Assembly (NCBI RefSeq): GCF_037126465.1
Contig: NW_026999357.1
Span: 248,001-312,000 of the forward strand
Direction of reading: 5' to 3'
DNA: 64,000 nucleotides
Source: Ornithodoros turicata
Lineage: Eukaryota > Arthropoda > Arachnida > Ixodida > Argasidae
Shown here in pieces: positions 35,829 to 43,929 of this stretch. The notes below the pieces were generated by a model that was not told the DNA's origin, ran no database searches, and saw only the letters and a program-made list of their open reading frames with translations. Position numbers and translations under genes: made by a program. Each line of letters opens with the position of its first letter. Positions within the stretch are counted from its first letter, which is position 1.

Positions 35829-36310
35829 TAAACAAGTCTAAACATGCGAGAAAAGGCTTAACACGAGCGCGGTCAAATCACTCGTTGGTCACCGCTAAAC
35901 ACGGCAAACATACGAGGAAAAAGGCTTACGGGGGCGATCGCTTAGGCCTAACCACAACGTCACAACACTACGCAGCTAACACAAGGCGGGAACCACTGGG
36001 CACTCATCGCTAAACATGCGTCAACACGAACAAAAGGCTTGCTCACCGCAAAACAAGTCTAAACATGCGAGAAAAGGCTTAACACGAGCGTGGTCAAATC
36101 ACTCGTTGGTCACCGCTAAACACGGCAAACATACGAGAAAAGGAGCGCGTCAAATCACTCACCTTTTCCCCCGCGGCAACTGCTCATCAGCCAGGCAGAA
36201 ACTGAGCGAGCGCGGGGAACGCACGTCTGCTCTCTACGACAGCCAGCCAGAAACTGAGCGAGCGCGGGGAGCGCACGTCTGCTTTCGACGACAGCCAGAG
36301 AGAAACTGAC
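35829..36310 (+). repeat. internal repeats of the left TIR
   Basis: Two ~95-bp direct copies (about 35829-35923 and 36053-36145) begin AACAAGTCTAAACATGCGAG and differ at a few bases. They are followed by two ~55-bp copies of CAGAAACTGAGCGAGCGCGG (about 36197-36305). The mirrored set is in the right TIR (about 49740-50215). Confidence 0.75.
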
Positions 36311-36515
36311 TGAGGCGACGCGCAGCGGCAGCTATGGATGCGCGCGCGCCCTCCGCTCCACCCGTCCGCGCATGCGCGCGCGCGCTCCTAGCGCCCTCTG
36401 TGCCGCCCGCGGGTGTTTTCGGTTTCGACTCTCTGCTGCGCGCGCGCTCCTAGCGGCGACGGGTGGCTTCTGAGTTTCGTTTTCACTCTCGTTTCTTTGC
36501 GCGCGCATTTATCTG

Positions 36516-36523
36516 TATAAAGG
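36516..36523 (+). promoter_or_regulatory. TATA box of the left TIR
   Basis: TATAAAGG lies 59 bp before the first ATG of the 91-aa ORF, at the inner edge of the TIR. The inverted copy at 49508-49515 faces the right-end gene. One duplicated promoter thus drives both outermost genes inward. Confidence 0.65.
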
Positions 36524-36574
36524 CAGCGCGCACCGTGCTCGCATCATCATTCTGACCGATACGTGGAAAACGCC

Positions 36575-36850
36575 ATGTGTGGTTTATTCTCCTGCGCTTC
36601 TCGTCGTCGCAAGGAAAAGACAAAAAACGAAGAACTTCGCGAATTTATTCGCGGCATCGTGGAGGAAGCCTTTCAAGTCCACCGCCTGGAATGGTTGCAA
36701 GCGCGTCAAGAAATGTGTCAGGACAAGATGAAGACGCTCGACCGCATCTTAGCGGCGGACAGACTGGCGAAAAAGAAGTCCAACTTTAGCCTGGATAATC
36801 TGTATTGGGAACGCAGTTCCGATGTAGAGGACGACGACGACGACGTGTAA
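36575..36850 (+). CDS. 91-aa left-end ORF, unknown
   Basis: ATG at 36575 starts MCGLFSCASRRRKEKTKN. It is strongly charged, probably helical or coiled in the middle (EELREFIRGIVEEAF...EWLQARQEM), and has an acidic tail (DVEDDDDDV). There is no recognised domain. The N-terminal MCGLFSC has two cysteines; as written it lacks the classical MGxxxS myristoylation start. It is the first gene inside the left TIR, and an AATAAA overlaps its stop (36850-36855), so it probably has its own short transcript. A regulatory role is only a guess from position. Confidence 0.6.
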   Translation: MCGLFSCASRRRKEKTKNEELREFIRGIVEEAFQVHRLEWLQARQEMCQDKMKTLDRILAADRLAKKKSNFSLDNLYWERSSDVEDDDDDV

Positions 36851-36920
36851 ATAAAAGCGATGCATTTCTCTTCGAGTCTCAGTCTCTTCTTTCTCTTCGT
36901 GCAACGTGTACGCACGCAAC

Positions 36921-37555
36921 ATGTCTTCCCCCGAACCTTTTCGTTTCCGTCATCCCTTTCGCTGTATCTTAAGCGGCCCCTCCATGTGCGGCAAATCTAC
37001 TTTCGTTGCTAACGTGCTGAGGAACCTGAACGACGTGGTGACAAGCCTCCGTCACAAATATTCTACGTGCAGAAATATGCTTCGCCGAGCATGCAGGACG
37101 AATTCGGGGACTCCGTAAAATTTACCAAGGAGCTACCGCGAGAGTGGGACACGTCGCGCGCTACGCTGATCGTCGTCGACGATCACATGACCGACGCCGG
37201 TTCCTTGAAGGAGGTGACCGATCTTTTCATTCGGGGTTCTCACCACGCCAACGCGTCGATCTTCTTACTCGTTCAAAACATCTTTTTCGACAGTAGCCAT
37301 TTTAGAACAATATCCTACAACGCCAGTTACGTCGTCCTGTGGCGCACCGTGCGCAGCGTGCACCAGATGGAACATTTCGGCCAACAGCTATTTGGCAGAA
37401 AAAGATTGGAGTATTTTCTGGACGCATATAAACAAGCGATGTCGTCGCCCCACGCATATTTACTCGTGGATCTTCACAACTATACGCACGAGGATCACAG
37501 GTTGCGTAGCAATATCTTTCCGGGAGAACGTCAATATATCTACGCTCCGAAATGA
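36921..37555 (+). pseudogene. FtsK/HerA-type DNA packaging ATPase (one frame change)
   Basis: Starts MSSPEPFRFRHPFRCILSGP. The Walker A motif GPSMCGKST is at residues 19-27. The frame must shift once between about 37035 and 37050 to continue as IFYVQKYASPSMQDEFG. The Walker B block ATLIVVDDHM and the QNIFF sensor-type block follow, with a C-terminal YIYAPK. This is the A32/HerA-like ATPase that pumps DNA into capsids in Polintons, virophages and related viruses; its length is about 210 aa, the family norm. The final codons overlap the next start as ATGA (37552-37555). The break may be decay or a one-base sequencing error. Confidence 0.9.
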
Positions 37556-37896
37556 ATCTCCGCCCTCACCTCACTTTACTCAAAGTACTCTCCACTCTAC
37601 CCCCTCCACGCCGTCGCGACGTCTTGAGACGTTCGTCCTCGTCCGACATGAAACACCTCTCCGAAATTTGCCTCAATGTATTGAACGGAAAGGTGGCTCT
37701 AGCTCCAGATACGTTCGCGCGTTTGAAGAAGCACAAACGCTTTTTACGACGGCTCGCCTACAAAAAGATTCACAAGAATCCGCAACGTTTGAAGCGCTAT
37801 CTGTCTCAGCAGCGAGGACAGGGCGTTCTTTCGTCGGTGGTTCCTCTCCTGCTTTCCGCCGTGTTGAACCTTTTCGCCAATGGCCAAGAGAATTGA
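37552..37896 (+). CDS. small basic protein with hydrophobic tail, virion-type
   Basis: 114 aa. A very basic middle (KKHKRFLRRLAYKKIHKNPQ) is followed by LSQQRGQG and a hydrophobic C-terminus (VLSSVVPLLLSAVLNLF). Small basic proteins with this order occur commonly next to the ATPase in Polintons and adintoviruses, and are suspected core or membrane-active virion proteins. The name used for the family varies and I assign no symbol. It starts inside the ATPase stop (ATGA), and the ATG of the next gene (37880) lies within its last codons. The frame is intact. Confidence 0.7.
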   Translation: MNLRPHLTLLKVLSTLPPPRRRDVLRRSSSSDMKHLSEICLNVLNGKVALAPDTFARLKKHKRFLRRLAYKKIHKNPQRLKRYLSQQRGQGVLSSVVPLLLSAVLNLFANGQEN

Positions 37897-38337
37897 AGTG
37901 ACCACCTCTCCATCGGAAACATTCTTTCCTCGAAGGAGAGTGACGACGTCAAAGTGAAACTCATACTGCAAGCACTGTATCGCATACTCAAGCAGTACGG
38001 ATTTGACCCCTACGACAATAAAAACAAGGCGTCCGACGCTACAAATGACTTTGACTATTCGCTCCTCTCTCCAGAGGTGGACGAAGAGGAAGCGGAAAGG
38101 GTCGTCTCGGAATTAAAGAAGGTTCTTTCCTGGGATCGCGAGGGTTGTGTCTCCGTGTCGGGCAAGCCCATCAGACACTCCTCCGTTTACGAACTCGTCA
38201 ATTATTTGTTGCAACGTAAGACGGGAAAGAAACCTTCCTGGTTCCCCAAAGTCTCGAAACTATTGCGTCTGATTTCTCTGCCCAAATCTCGCGAGCCTCA
38301 CAGCAGCAGCAGCAGGCCTCCATTGCGTGGACGACTT
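37880..38337 (+). CDS. PY-like conserved Polinton protein, open into the integrase
   Basis: The probable start ATG at 37880 (MAKRIEVT) overlaps the previous gene; a shift near 37900 is needed to enter the main frame (LSIGNILSSKESDDVKVKLI). The diagnostic part is VVSELKKVLSWDREGCVSVS followed by GKPIRHSSVYELVNYLLQRK, which matches the pattern of a conserved Polinton protein often drawn beside the integrase. No stop separates it from the integrase, so it may be made as a fusion, or the integrase may start internally at the ATG at 38338. Its function is unknown; a virion or DNA-associated role is suggested only by conservation. Confidence 0.6.
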
Positions 38338-39380
38338 ATGGAGGGATATGAGAAACCAGAGGGTGGTTTGGGGGGTGTGGAACGCTATAGAAAAGCGCAT
38401 CACTTGAGCAAAAAGAAGGCTCTCGCCATTCTCAGAAAGCTGGATGCCTACACGCTCCACCATCCGGTCAGAAGAAAGTTTAATAGGAGACGCATCATCG
38501 CGCTCAAGATCAACGACGTGTGGCAAATGGATCTCGCCGATTTTTCAAAATACAAGAGATTCAACGGTGGCTACCGCTACATTCTCGTGGCAATCGATTC
38601 CCTCTCCCGCTTTCTGCGCACCCTCCCGCTAAAGACGAAGCGCCCCGCCGAAATGAAAAGGGCCATGATAAGACTTTTTCGGGGAGGTAACGTACCTACA
38701 CGCATCTTTTGCGACAGAGGAGGGGAATTCTACAACAAGACCGTCAAGGAGTATCTCTCACGAAAGAAGGTACACATGTATTCTACCTTCTCTCCAGTAA
38801 TCAAAGCATCGCAGGCAGAACGCGTCATACGCACTTTACGCGACAGAATATTCCGTTATTTTAGAGTAACGGAAAATACCACTTCGTTTCCGCGCTTCCC
38901 AAGATCGTGCGCGACTACAACAACACCAAACACAGGACTTTGGGCATCAGCCCGTCCGAAGTCACGCCCGAAAACGAATTGGAGCTGTTCAATAAGATAA
39001 ATGGGAAGCCCGTCGTACCCTCCGTGAAAAAGAAGCTCAAACTGGGGGATAAAGTGAGGGTCCTACTACACAGAAAAGGTTTTCATAAGAGCTCGGAAGG
39101 GAGTTGGTCGCCTCAGATTTTCACCGTCTCCCGCCTGAGAGACACCTCTCCTCCCGTCGTACACCTGGAAGATTACCGGGGTAAGGAAGTGGACGGATCT
39201 TTCTACCCGGAGGAGGTACTCGTCGTAACCCGAGACGCCAATCAGCCTTGGCCAGTAACGAAAGTGCTGAGAAAGAAGCAAGTGAACGGTCAGAGCTTCT
39301 CCTTGGTTCGCTGGTTCGGTTACGACAAAGAACACGACAGTTGGGTTCCGAGCAGCGACGTGGTCAAGATTGGGAAATGA
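38338..39380 (+). pseudogene. rve-family integrase with C-terminal chromodomain (one frame change)
   Basis: The likely start MEGYEKPEGGLGGVERYRKA is followed by an HTH/zinc-like region (LDAYTLHHPVRRKFNR) and the catalytic core: first aspartate in WQMDLADF, second in FCDRGGEF, glutamate in SQAERVIRTL. A frame change near 38868-38872 leads to the core end (RDYNNTKHRTLGISPSEV), an SH3-like segment (LGDKVRVLL, FTVSRLRD), and a chromodomain (VTKVLRKKQVNGQSFSLVRW...HDSWVPSSDVV). This is the retroviral-type Polinton integrase that generates the 6-bp duplication. All three catalytic acids lie before the break. The stop overlaps the next ATG as ATGA (39377-39380). Confidence 0.9.
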
Positions 39381-40649
39381 CGTCAGACATCTACGTCCAC
39401 CTGCTCTCGAACGCCAGCATGGATAAGTTTCCCTCGAATAAACTCAACGCCTTCACGGTAGCTTTCGATAGTCCGCTTCAGCTCTCGAATCGGTATAAAG
39501 TCGGTCTGATGGATCTCAGCATAAGTAACGATTTTTTAAATATCGGGTACGAAAGGCAAGATGCGAAAATCGAGGTTTCTTTCGAGGACACGGTCGAAGC
39601 CGGCAGAACTTTTCGTGTCACCTCGGATCTCGAGAGGGATTTGGGAAAAGCCCTTTCGGAATTAACGTTTCTTTCGCGTACAATAAATCGCGATACGACT
39701 TCGTCTTACCCGTGGACGTGAAAGCCGTGGAATTGGACCCTCGGCTCGCACAGGCGCTCGACGCCTCGCTAGCGTCCCGCGAAGCAGGTCGTGCGGTGAA
39801 ACCTCCCAAATTGAGCGAACGCGAAGCCACCTCCATCTTATTGGAGCACGCCGCACCCGTCGCTTTCGGCGACGTCACTCTGAATTCGGAAACCACGTCC
39901 CTACGGAACACACTCAACAAGTATTTCCAGACGCACAAGCTGGACGCCTCGCTAGAATTCGCGGATAACGTCTACTCTCTGAAAACGCCGAAAGGGTTGC
40001 ACGTACCGGAACCCTTTGTCAAGCTGCTACATCTCACAGCCGTCGAGGGACACGGAGAAACGCTACGCGTCTCTCTCCCCGTAGCGCGCCAATTTTCTTT
40101 CACGATCAAGACGAAAATTCCTCGATCTTTGCAAGTACATCTGCCTCCCGGCTATTATGCGACGCCGCAAGCACTTCTGATGCGATTAACCAGCGCGTAG
40201 GCGAACGCGCGCGCTTCAGCTTCGACGGAACCGAACAGAAATGTAAAATTCGGCTTTCCGAGGGCACCTCCACCCTAAGACTTTCCGAGTACCTGGCCGT
40301 GCTTTTGGGCTTCGAATCGCGTACCGTGTTCACGGGGGAGGAGGATGCCACGAGCTCCGTCGAGGTACTCCTGGAACCCCCGTTTCACAACATAATCGTC
40401 TACACGGATATCGTGGAACCCACGTACGTGGGGAGCGGGAAAAAACCGATATTAAAAATACTACCCTTTTATTACGAGAAAGACAAGCACGTCGTCACCT
40501 ACACGTTAGATAACATCCAGTATTTTAACCTGTCTCAATTCGAAATTCCTTCAGTGACGATCGTTCTCGCGGACGAAACGGGAAGACGTTTGCCGTTGCG
40601 GTCCAAAGGCAGAACCAATCTAACGTTGCATTTCAAATATGTACCGTAA
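39377..40649 (+). pseudogene. penton-like minor capsid protein (two frame changes)
   Basis: Starts MTSDIYVHLLSNASMDKFPS and continues NAFTVAFDSPLQLSNRYKVG, the N-terminal pattern of the Polinton single-jelly-roll vertex protein. Frame changes near 39655-39662 and 40178-40185 join it to a middle part (PEPFVKLLHLTAVEGHG) and the conserved C-terminus (NIIVYTDIVEPTYVG...RTNLTLHFKYVP). Length is about 420 aa, which fits the family. It forms the fivefold vertices of the predicted capsid. Its first codons contain a perfect TGACGTCA. The last codons overlap the start of the X-like gene at 40639. Confidence 0.85.
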
Positions 40650-40971
40650 TTCCCCCAAAATAATTCCCGTGTACACGGGACCCCTTTTCCAACGAGGGGG
40701 TGGTGTGTTGAGCAACATATCCAAGTTTATCGTTCCCATCTGGCAGCAAATAAAACCGATCGCCAAGAGAACGTTGAAGCGCTTGGCGCGGAATTTGGCC
40801 GATGGCGAAGGAATATCGCGCGCAGTAAAAAAGACGGCCATAGCAACGGGGAGAGACGTGCTGGATTCCATGGAGGGCTCTGGAAACAACAACAATGGAA
40901 AGAAACGCCGCAAAAGACAACAAAAGGCGCCGACACACGACGCACCTGCAGATATCTTTGGTACGCCGTGA
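40639..40971 (+). CDS. pVI/X-like virion protein
   Basis: 110 aa. The N-terminus reads VYTGPLFQRGGGVLSNISKF, followed by an amphipathic region (IVPIWQQIKPIAKRTLKRLA), then a polar tail with a basic NGKKRRKRQQK stretch and an ADIFGTP end. This VY.G...QRGGG layout is typical of the 'X' gene of adintoviruses and Polintons, compared with adenovirus pVI or pX membrane-lytic/core proteins. It lies between the minor and major capsid genes, overlaps the former by 11 bases, and is intact. Confidence 0.7.
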   Translation: MYRNSPKIIPVYTGPLFQRGGGVLSNISKFIVPIWQQIKPIAKRTLKRLARNLADGEGISRAVKKTAIATGRDVLDSMEGSGNNNNGKKRRKRQQKAPTHDAPADIFGTP

Positions 40972-41001
40972 AGGTCACACATCCGCTGCGCGCGCTCCGT
41001 C

Positions 41002-42300
41002 ATGACGTCAACGAAAGCAAAAATACAGACGCAACGGTCACCGCATTGTCTAACGAGTGATGTGATGATATTCGAACCCCCTTCCATTCAATACGGCGTG
41101 GAAGATACTTCGTACCAACTCTTTTATCCGGTCAACGGAGTAAATAATTCCGTGATCGAATTTTCTATTCAAAATTTGCAAAGGGCACACTTGGATCTCT
41201 ACGGCAGTTTCGTGTCTTTGACCGTGCGCATTGTTCGCGACGACGGGGAAGAAATGGACGAGAAAGATGTCGTTTTCCCAATAAACCACCTGTTGAGCGG
41301 CATGTTTAAGACGGTCACCGTTTATGCGAACAACAAGCTCGTCAGTTCCAACGAGTTGTACGCCTACAGGAGTATTTTGGACGTCGTGCTTCATTCCACG
41401 CCCATGGCTCAAGAAACAGTGCACGCGGCTGGACTTTATGTCGAGGACGACGAACATTTAAAGGACGATTACGACGTCTCGTCTCGCGGTCCGAAACAAC
41501 GTTACGAAGCGACGAAGGGTGGAAAATACTTTAACCTGGTCGGTCAGATCAATACCGACCTGTTTCAACAGCCGCGCCTGATGGTACCTGCCGTCGAAAT
41601 TCGCGTCGTTTTCCTATTAAACAACGACGAATTTAAACTCGTATCGGTCCCCAACGACAAGAAAACGTACAATTACGAGGTGGACATTAAAGAAATGACG
41701 TTACACTTGAAAAAGGTGACGCTGGCACCTTCCCTGTTTTTGGAATACGAGCGGCGGCTTCAGACCACGCCGGCCATCTACGTGTTACGCGGATTGGAAA
41801 CCAAGGTGCGGAGCTTGAGTGCCGGGAGCTTGGACGCTCACTTTGAAAACGTTTACCCCGAAAGGGTACCTTCCAAATTATGCGTCGCCCTGCTCGCCAC
41901 GTCCGACTTTCTCGGCGACATCCAATCGAACCCCTACAAATTCCGCCATTACGACCTGTCTCATTCGATGCTCTCCGTGGACGGCCAGCAAGTGCGAGCC
42001 GAGTACGACTTTCAGAACGACCTCGTCAAAATTCCCTACTTTAACTTCTTGCAAGAACTGGGAGAGAAACATTTCAAGTATAGCTACGAGCGATTTAAAA
42101 CGAACGGGTTCCTTCTCTACTTCAACTTGGACGTGGACAAGTGTTCTTCTCCTTCGCATTTGAACGAGTGGCGAAAAGGAAACGTTCGCCTGCAATTACG
42201 CTTCGCTAAAGCCCTTCCACACGCGGTCACCGTCCTCTTGATTTCCGAGTGTCCCAAGCTCATGTGCGTCGACAAGGACCGTACGGTCACCTTCCCATAG
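41002..42300 (+). CDS. double-jelly-roll major capsid protein
   Basis: 432 aa, intact. It starts MTSTKAKIQTQRSPHCLTSD and contains FEPPSIQYGVEDTSYQLFYP..., INHLLSGMFKTVTVYANNKL, YAYRSILDVVLHS, and a C-terminal half with FDALEYERRL-type strands and FNLDVDKCSSPSHLNEWRKGN. These are the Polinton/virophage-like hexon pattern, two fused jelly rolls that trimerise into capsomers. The ATG at 41002 is embedded in ATGACGTCA, the same nine bases that open the minor capsid gene. It lies 30 bp after the X-like stop and 5 bp before the protease ATG. Confidence 0.9.
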   Translation: MTSTKAKIQTQRSPHCLTSDVMIFEPPSIQYGVEDTSYQLFYPVNGVNNSVIEFSIQNLQRAHLDLYGSFVSLTVRIVRDDGEEMDEKDVVFPINHLLSGMFKTVTVYANNKLVSSNELYAYRSILDVVLHSTPMAQETVHAAGLYVEDDEHLKDDYDVSSRGPKQRYEATKGGKYFNLVGQINTDLFQQPRLMVPAVEIRVVFLLNNDEFKLVSVPNDKKTYNYEVDIKEMTLHLKKVTLAPSLFLEYERRLQTTPAIYVLRGLETKVRSLSAGSLDAHFENVYPERVPSKLCVALLATSDFLGDIQSNPYKFRHYDLSHSMLSVDGQQVRAEYDFQNDLVKIPYFNFLQELGEKHFKYSYERFKTNGFLLYFNLDVDKCSSPSHLNEWRKGNVRLQLRFAKALPHAVTVLLISECPKLMCVDKDRTVTFP

Positions 42301-42305
42301 AAAAG

Positions 42306-42746
42306 ATGTACGAGAGCGACATCTTGGAACTCGTGTCCCTGAACCCCCTCGCTTCCTCCATGCTGAGAGGCATTTGCGCTTCCGACGAAGCCTTCGTTTT
42401 ACGCAAGCCCGGCTATTTAATCATCAATACGGAAGAGCGAAGAAGGCGCGGGCAGCACTGGGTGCTCTACCTGAAAAACTACGACGGGTCTGCCGTGTTT
42501 TTCGACAGCTACGGACTTCCCCCCATCGAAGCAAACCTTCGAAGGACTTTACCTGCAGTGGACGAGTATAACGACAAGTGTATTCAATCGCCTTTTTCGC
42601 CTTACTGCGGGCTTTTTTGTATCTACGTAGCCACGCGCATGTCGAAACGCTACAGCTTGAAAAATTGTGTATCCATGTTTTCCTGTAACCTCGAAGAGAA
42701 TGACGAAACAATAAAACGTCTCCTCGTGAGCGAACTCGTTTCGTAA
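42306..42746 (+). CDS. adenain-like cysteine protease (C5 type)
   Basis: 146 aa, intact; the in-frame upstream codons belong to an overlapping frame, so I choose the first ATG, MYESDILELVSL. Catalytic landmarks: histidine in RGQHWVLYL, an acidic residue in VFFDSYGLPP, and glutamine plus cysteine in IQSPFSPYCGLFCIYVATRM. This Ulp1/adenain-family enzyme matures capsid proteins in Polintons and adenoviruses. A plus-strand AATAAA at 42710-42715 lies inside the last codons, and the minus-strand gene beyond ends 20 bp downstream, so the two transcription units converge here. Confidence 0.9.
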   Translation: MYESDILELVSLNPLASSMLRGICASDEAFVLRKPGYLIINTEERRRRGQHWVLYLKNYDGSAVFFDSYGLPPIEANLRRTLPAVDEYNDKCIQSPFSPYCGLFCIYVATRMSKRYSLKNCVSMFSCNLEENDETIKRLLVSELVS

Positions 42747-42756
42747 AAATAGACTA

Positions 42757-42762
42757 TTTATT
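42757..42762 (-). terminator. poly(A) signal of the minus-strand block
   Basis: AATAAA on the minus strand, four bases beyond the stop of the 128-aa ORF. It faces the plus-strand signal at 42710-42715; the two messages overlap tail to tail. Confidence 0.6.
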
Positions 42763-42765
42763 TTT

Positions 42766-43152
42766 TCACGACATACACAAGACGCTTGCGAGACGATCTT
42801 CCAACGTGCTGACCCGACGCTCGTCGTCGCCGGTCTGCACCGTGACGTCGAGGGATGTGTGGAGAAGCCAGTAGCGACGGACGATAGGTCGGTTGAAACC
42901 CGCGTTGATGAGACACGGGTCGACTGTCTCTCCTCGTCTATACTTTTCCAACAGCTCGAGCTTGTAATCTACGAAACGCTTCATTTTCTTTGCAATCTTC
43001 CCACTGACGGTGAACAGACGTAAGGGTATCGTCTTGAGAATCGAGCGAAAGTCTCCCTCGCAGCTATCGCCGTGAATATAATCGCGTAATCGCAGCAAGT
43101 CCCGATACATTCGCGTTTGCACAAAGGTGGCAAACCTCTGCTCGGGCGTCAT
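42766..43152 (-). CDS. 128-aa minus-strand ORF, unknown
   Basis: Starts MTPEQRFATFVQTRMYRDLL at 43152. It contains a basic SGKIAKKMKRFVDYKLELLE stretch and a FNRPIVRRYWLLHTSLDVTV segment. It looks globular and alpha-helical with a beta end. There is no cysteine cluster and no recognised family. It is the third and last gene of the minus-strand unit, 55 bp after the second small spliced gene, and is uninterrupted. Confidence 0.6.
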   Translation of the reverse strand: MTPEQRFATFVQTRMYRDLLRLRDYIHGDSCEGDFRSILKTIPLRLFTVSGKIAKKMKRFVDYKLELLEKYRRGETVDPCLINAGFNRPIVRRYWLLHTSLDVTVQTGDDERRVSTLEDRLASVLCMS

Positions 43153-43206
43153 GACTGAGACGGAATGAGAGTAGACAACCTTTTTTTATTTCTCGTTACA
43201 CATGAA

Positions 43207-43516
43207 TTAGGCTCCAGCTTTGGTTTCGTAGCCGGGAAGACAGCCCAAATACGGACGAAGGCTCGAGTCTAACCAATGGCTGGGGTTTCTCGACCAGAGT
43301 CCACCGCAGCGACAGGTAGTCAGTTGATCGCCGATTCGCAAAAAGAAGGTCTTCGGAGGAGGCTTGAAGGTTAGGACCAGAGGTAGATCTCCCGTCAGTA
43401 GCCATTCGTAATCTGCAACGAAAGGAGTGTGAGAAACGCGTGTTTTTATATCTCAAACACACACACGTACAATCTTCTTCAGTCACAGAGTGACACTGAT
43501 GGTCCATCTTCTCCAT
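43207..43516 (-). CDS. small spliced gene B, CGGLWS-motif protein
   Basis: A two-exon model (43516-43471, 43412-43207) with a GTACGT donor and TTGCAG acceptor gives exactly 83 codons plus stop. It starts MEKMDHQCHSVTEEDYYEWL. The core is LTTCRCGGLWSRNPSHWLDS followed by SLRPYLGC. Cysteines in CRC, the histidine and the final LGC cysteine could bind zinc. The same motif occurs in the neighbouring gene A with 14 of 23 identical positions, so the two are tandem paralogs. Its start lies inside the last exon of gene A in another frame. I recognise no database family. Confidence 0.6.
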
Positions 43517-43860
43517 CTTCCTTCAATAGTCGAAGTCCTTCGCAACGTACGTCGAACGGTACCGTCCGACAGCCGAGAAACGGGCGAATCAATCGGTCCG
43601 TCCAATGCTTTTGCTCTGAAAAAAATGTGACTGGTTATAGAACGTATTAAAAAATAACGAGGAAGCGTACCTTTGGACCACAATCCACCGCAATTGGTGC
43701 AGAAGAAGCGGGCGCTGCCAATCTCCCGAAATATGTGAGGCGGGAAAAAACCGACTTCACGCGCAGCAAAAGTGTTGTACACTGGAAACGAAACTCTTCA
43801 AACATTTCGACGATGATGACGTCATGGGTATTACTTACGAGGATCTACCAAGCTGATCAT
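43479..43860 (-). CDS. small spliced gene A, CGGLWS-motif protein
   Basis: A three-exon model (43860-43839, 43781-43671, 43615-43479) has donors GTAAGT and GTACGC and acceptors TTCCAG and TTTCAG. The total is 270 nt, i.e. 89 codons plus stop in one frame. The peptide starts MISLVDPLYNTFAAREVGFF; its core is FFCTNCGGLWSKEQKHWTDR then LIRPFLGC, a C-x2-C...H...C set that could bind zinc, and an acidic tail follows. A minus-strand TATAAAT at 43899-43905 lies about 40 bp before the ATG, next to the CRE/decamer array. Splicing is inferred from sequence only. Confidence 0.6.
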
Positions 43861-43898
43861 GATGGCACGAGAATGACGATCGAACGTTCGCTTCGTCA

Positions 43899-43905
43899 TT
43901 TATAG
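43899..43905 (-). promoter_or_regulatory. TATA box for the minus-strand unit
   Basis: TATAAAT on the minus strand, 39 bp upstream of the gene A start codon and about 25 bp from the edge of the decamer array. Confidence 0.55.
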
Positions 43906-43929
43906 TAAAGCTTTTCCTCTCACTCTCTA

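Larger units (their letters stand above)
35364..36549 (+). repeat. Polinton left TIR
   Basis: Inverted copy of 49484-50679. By eye only a few differences occur in the outer 190 bp; the inner part differs more in the GC-rich section. It contains a terminal stem-loop (35377-35544), an A/T-rich tract (35548-35595), two ~95-bp direct repeats, two ~55-bp tandem repeats and, near its inner edge, a TATA box. Confidence 0.9.

Noticed and set aside
36921..40649. Programmed ribosomal frameshifting as the cause of the broken Polinton genes
   Set aside because: The shifts are at unrelated sequences in both directions, with no common slippery heptamer or downstream structure that I can see. Indels are simpler.
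41050..41457. Open frame on the minus strand inside the major capsid gene
   Set aside because: Shadow of the capsid gene; no start context, motif or promoter.
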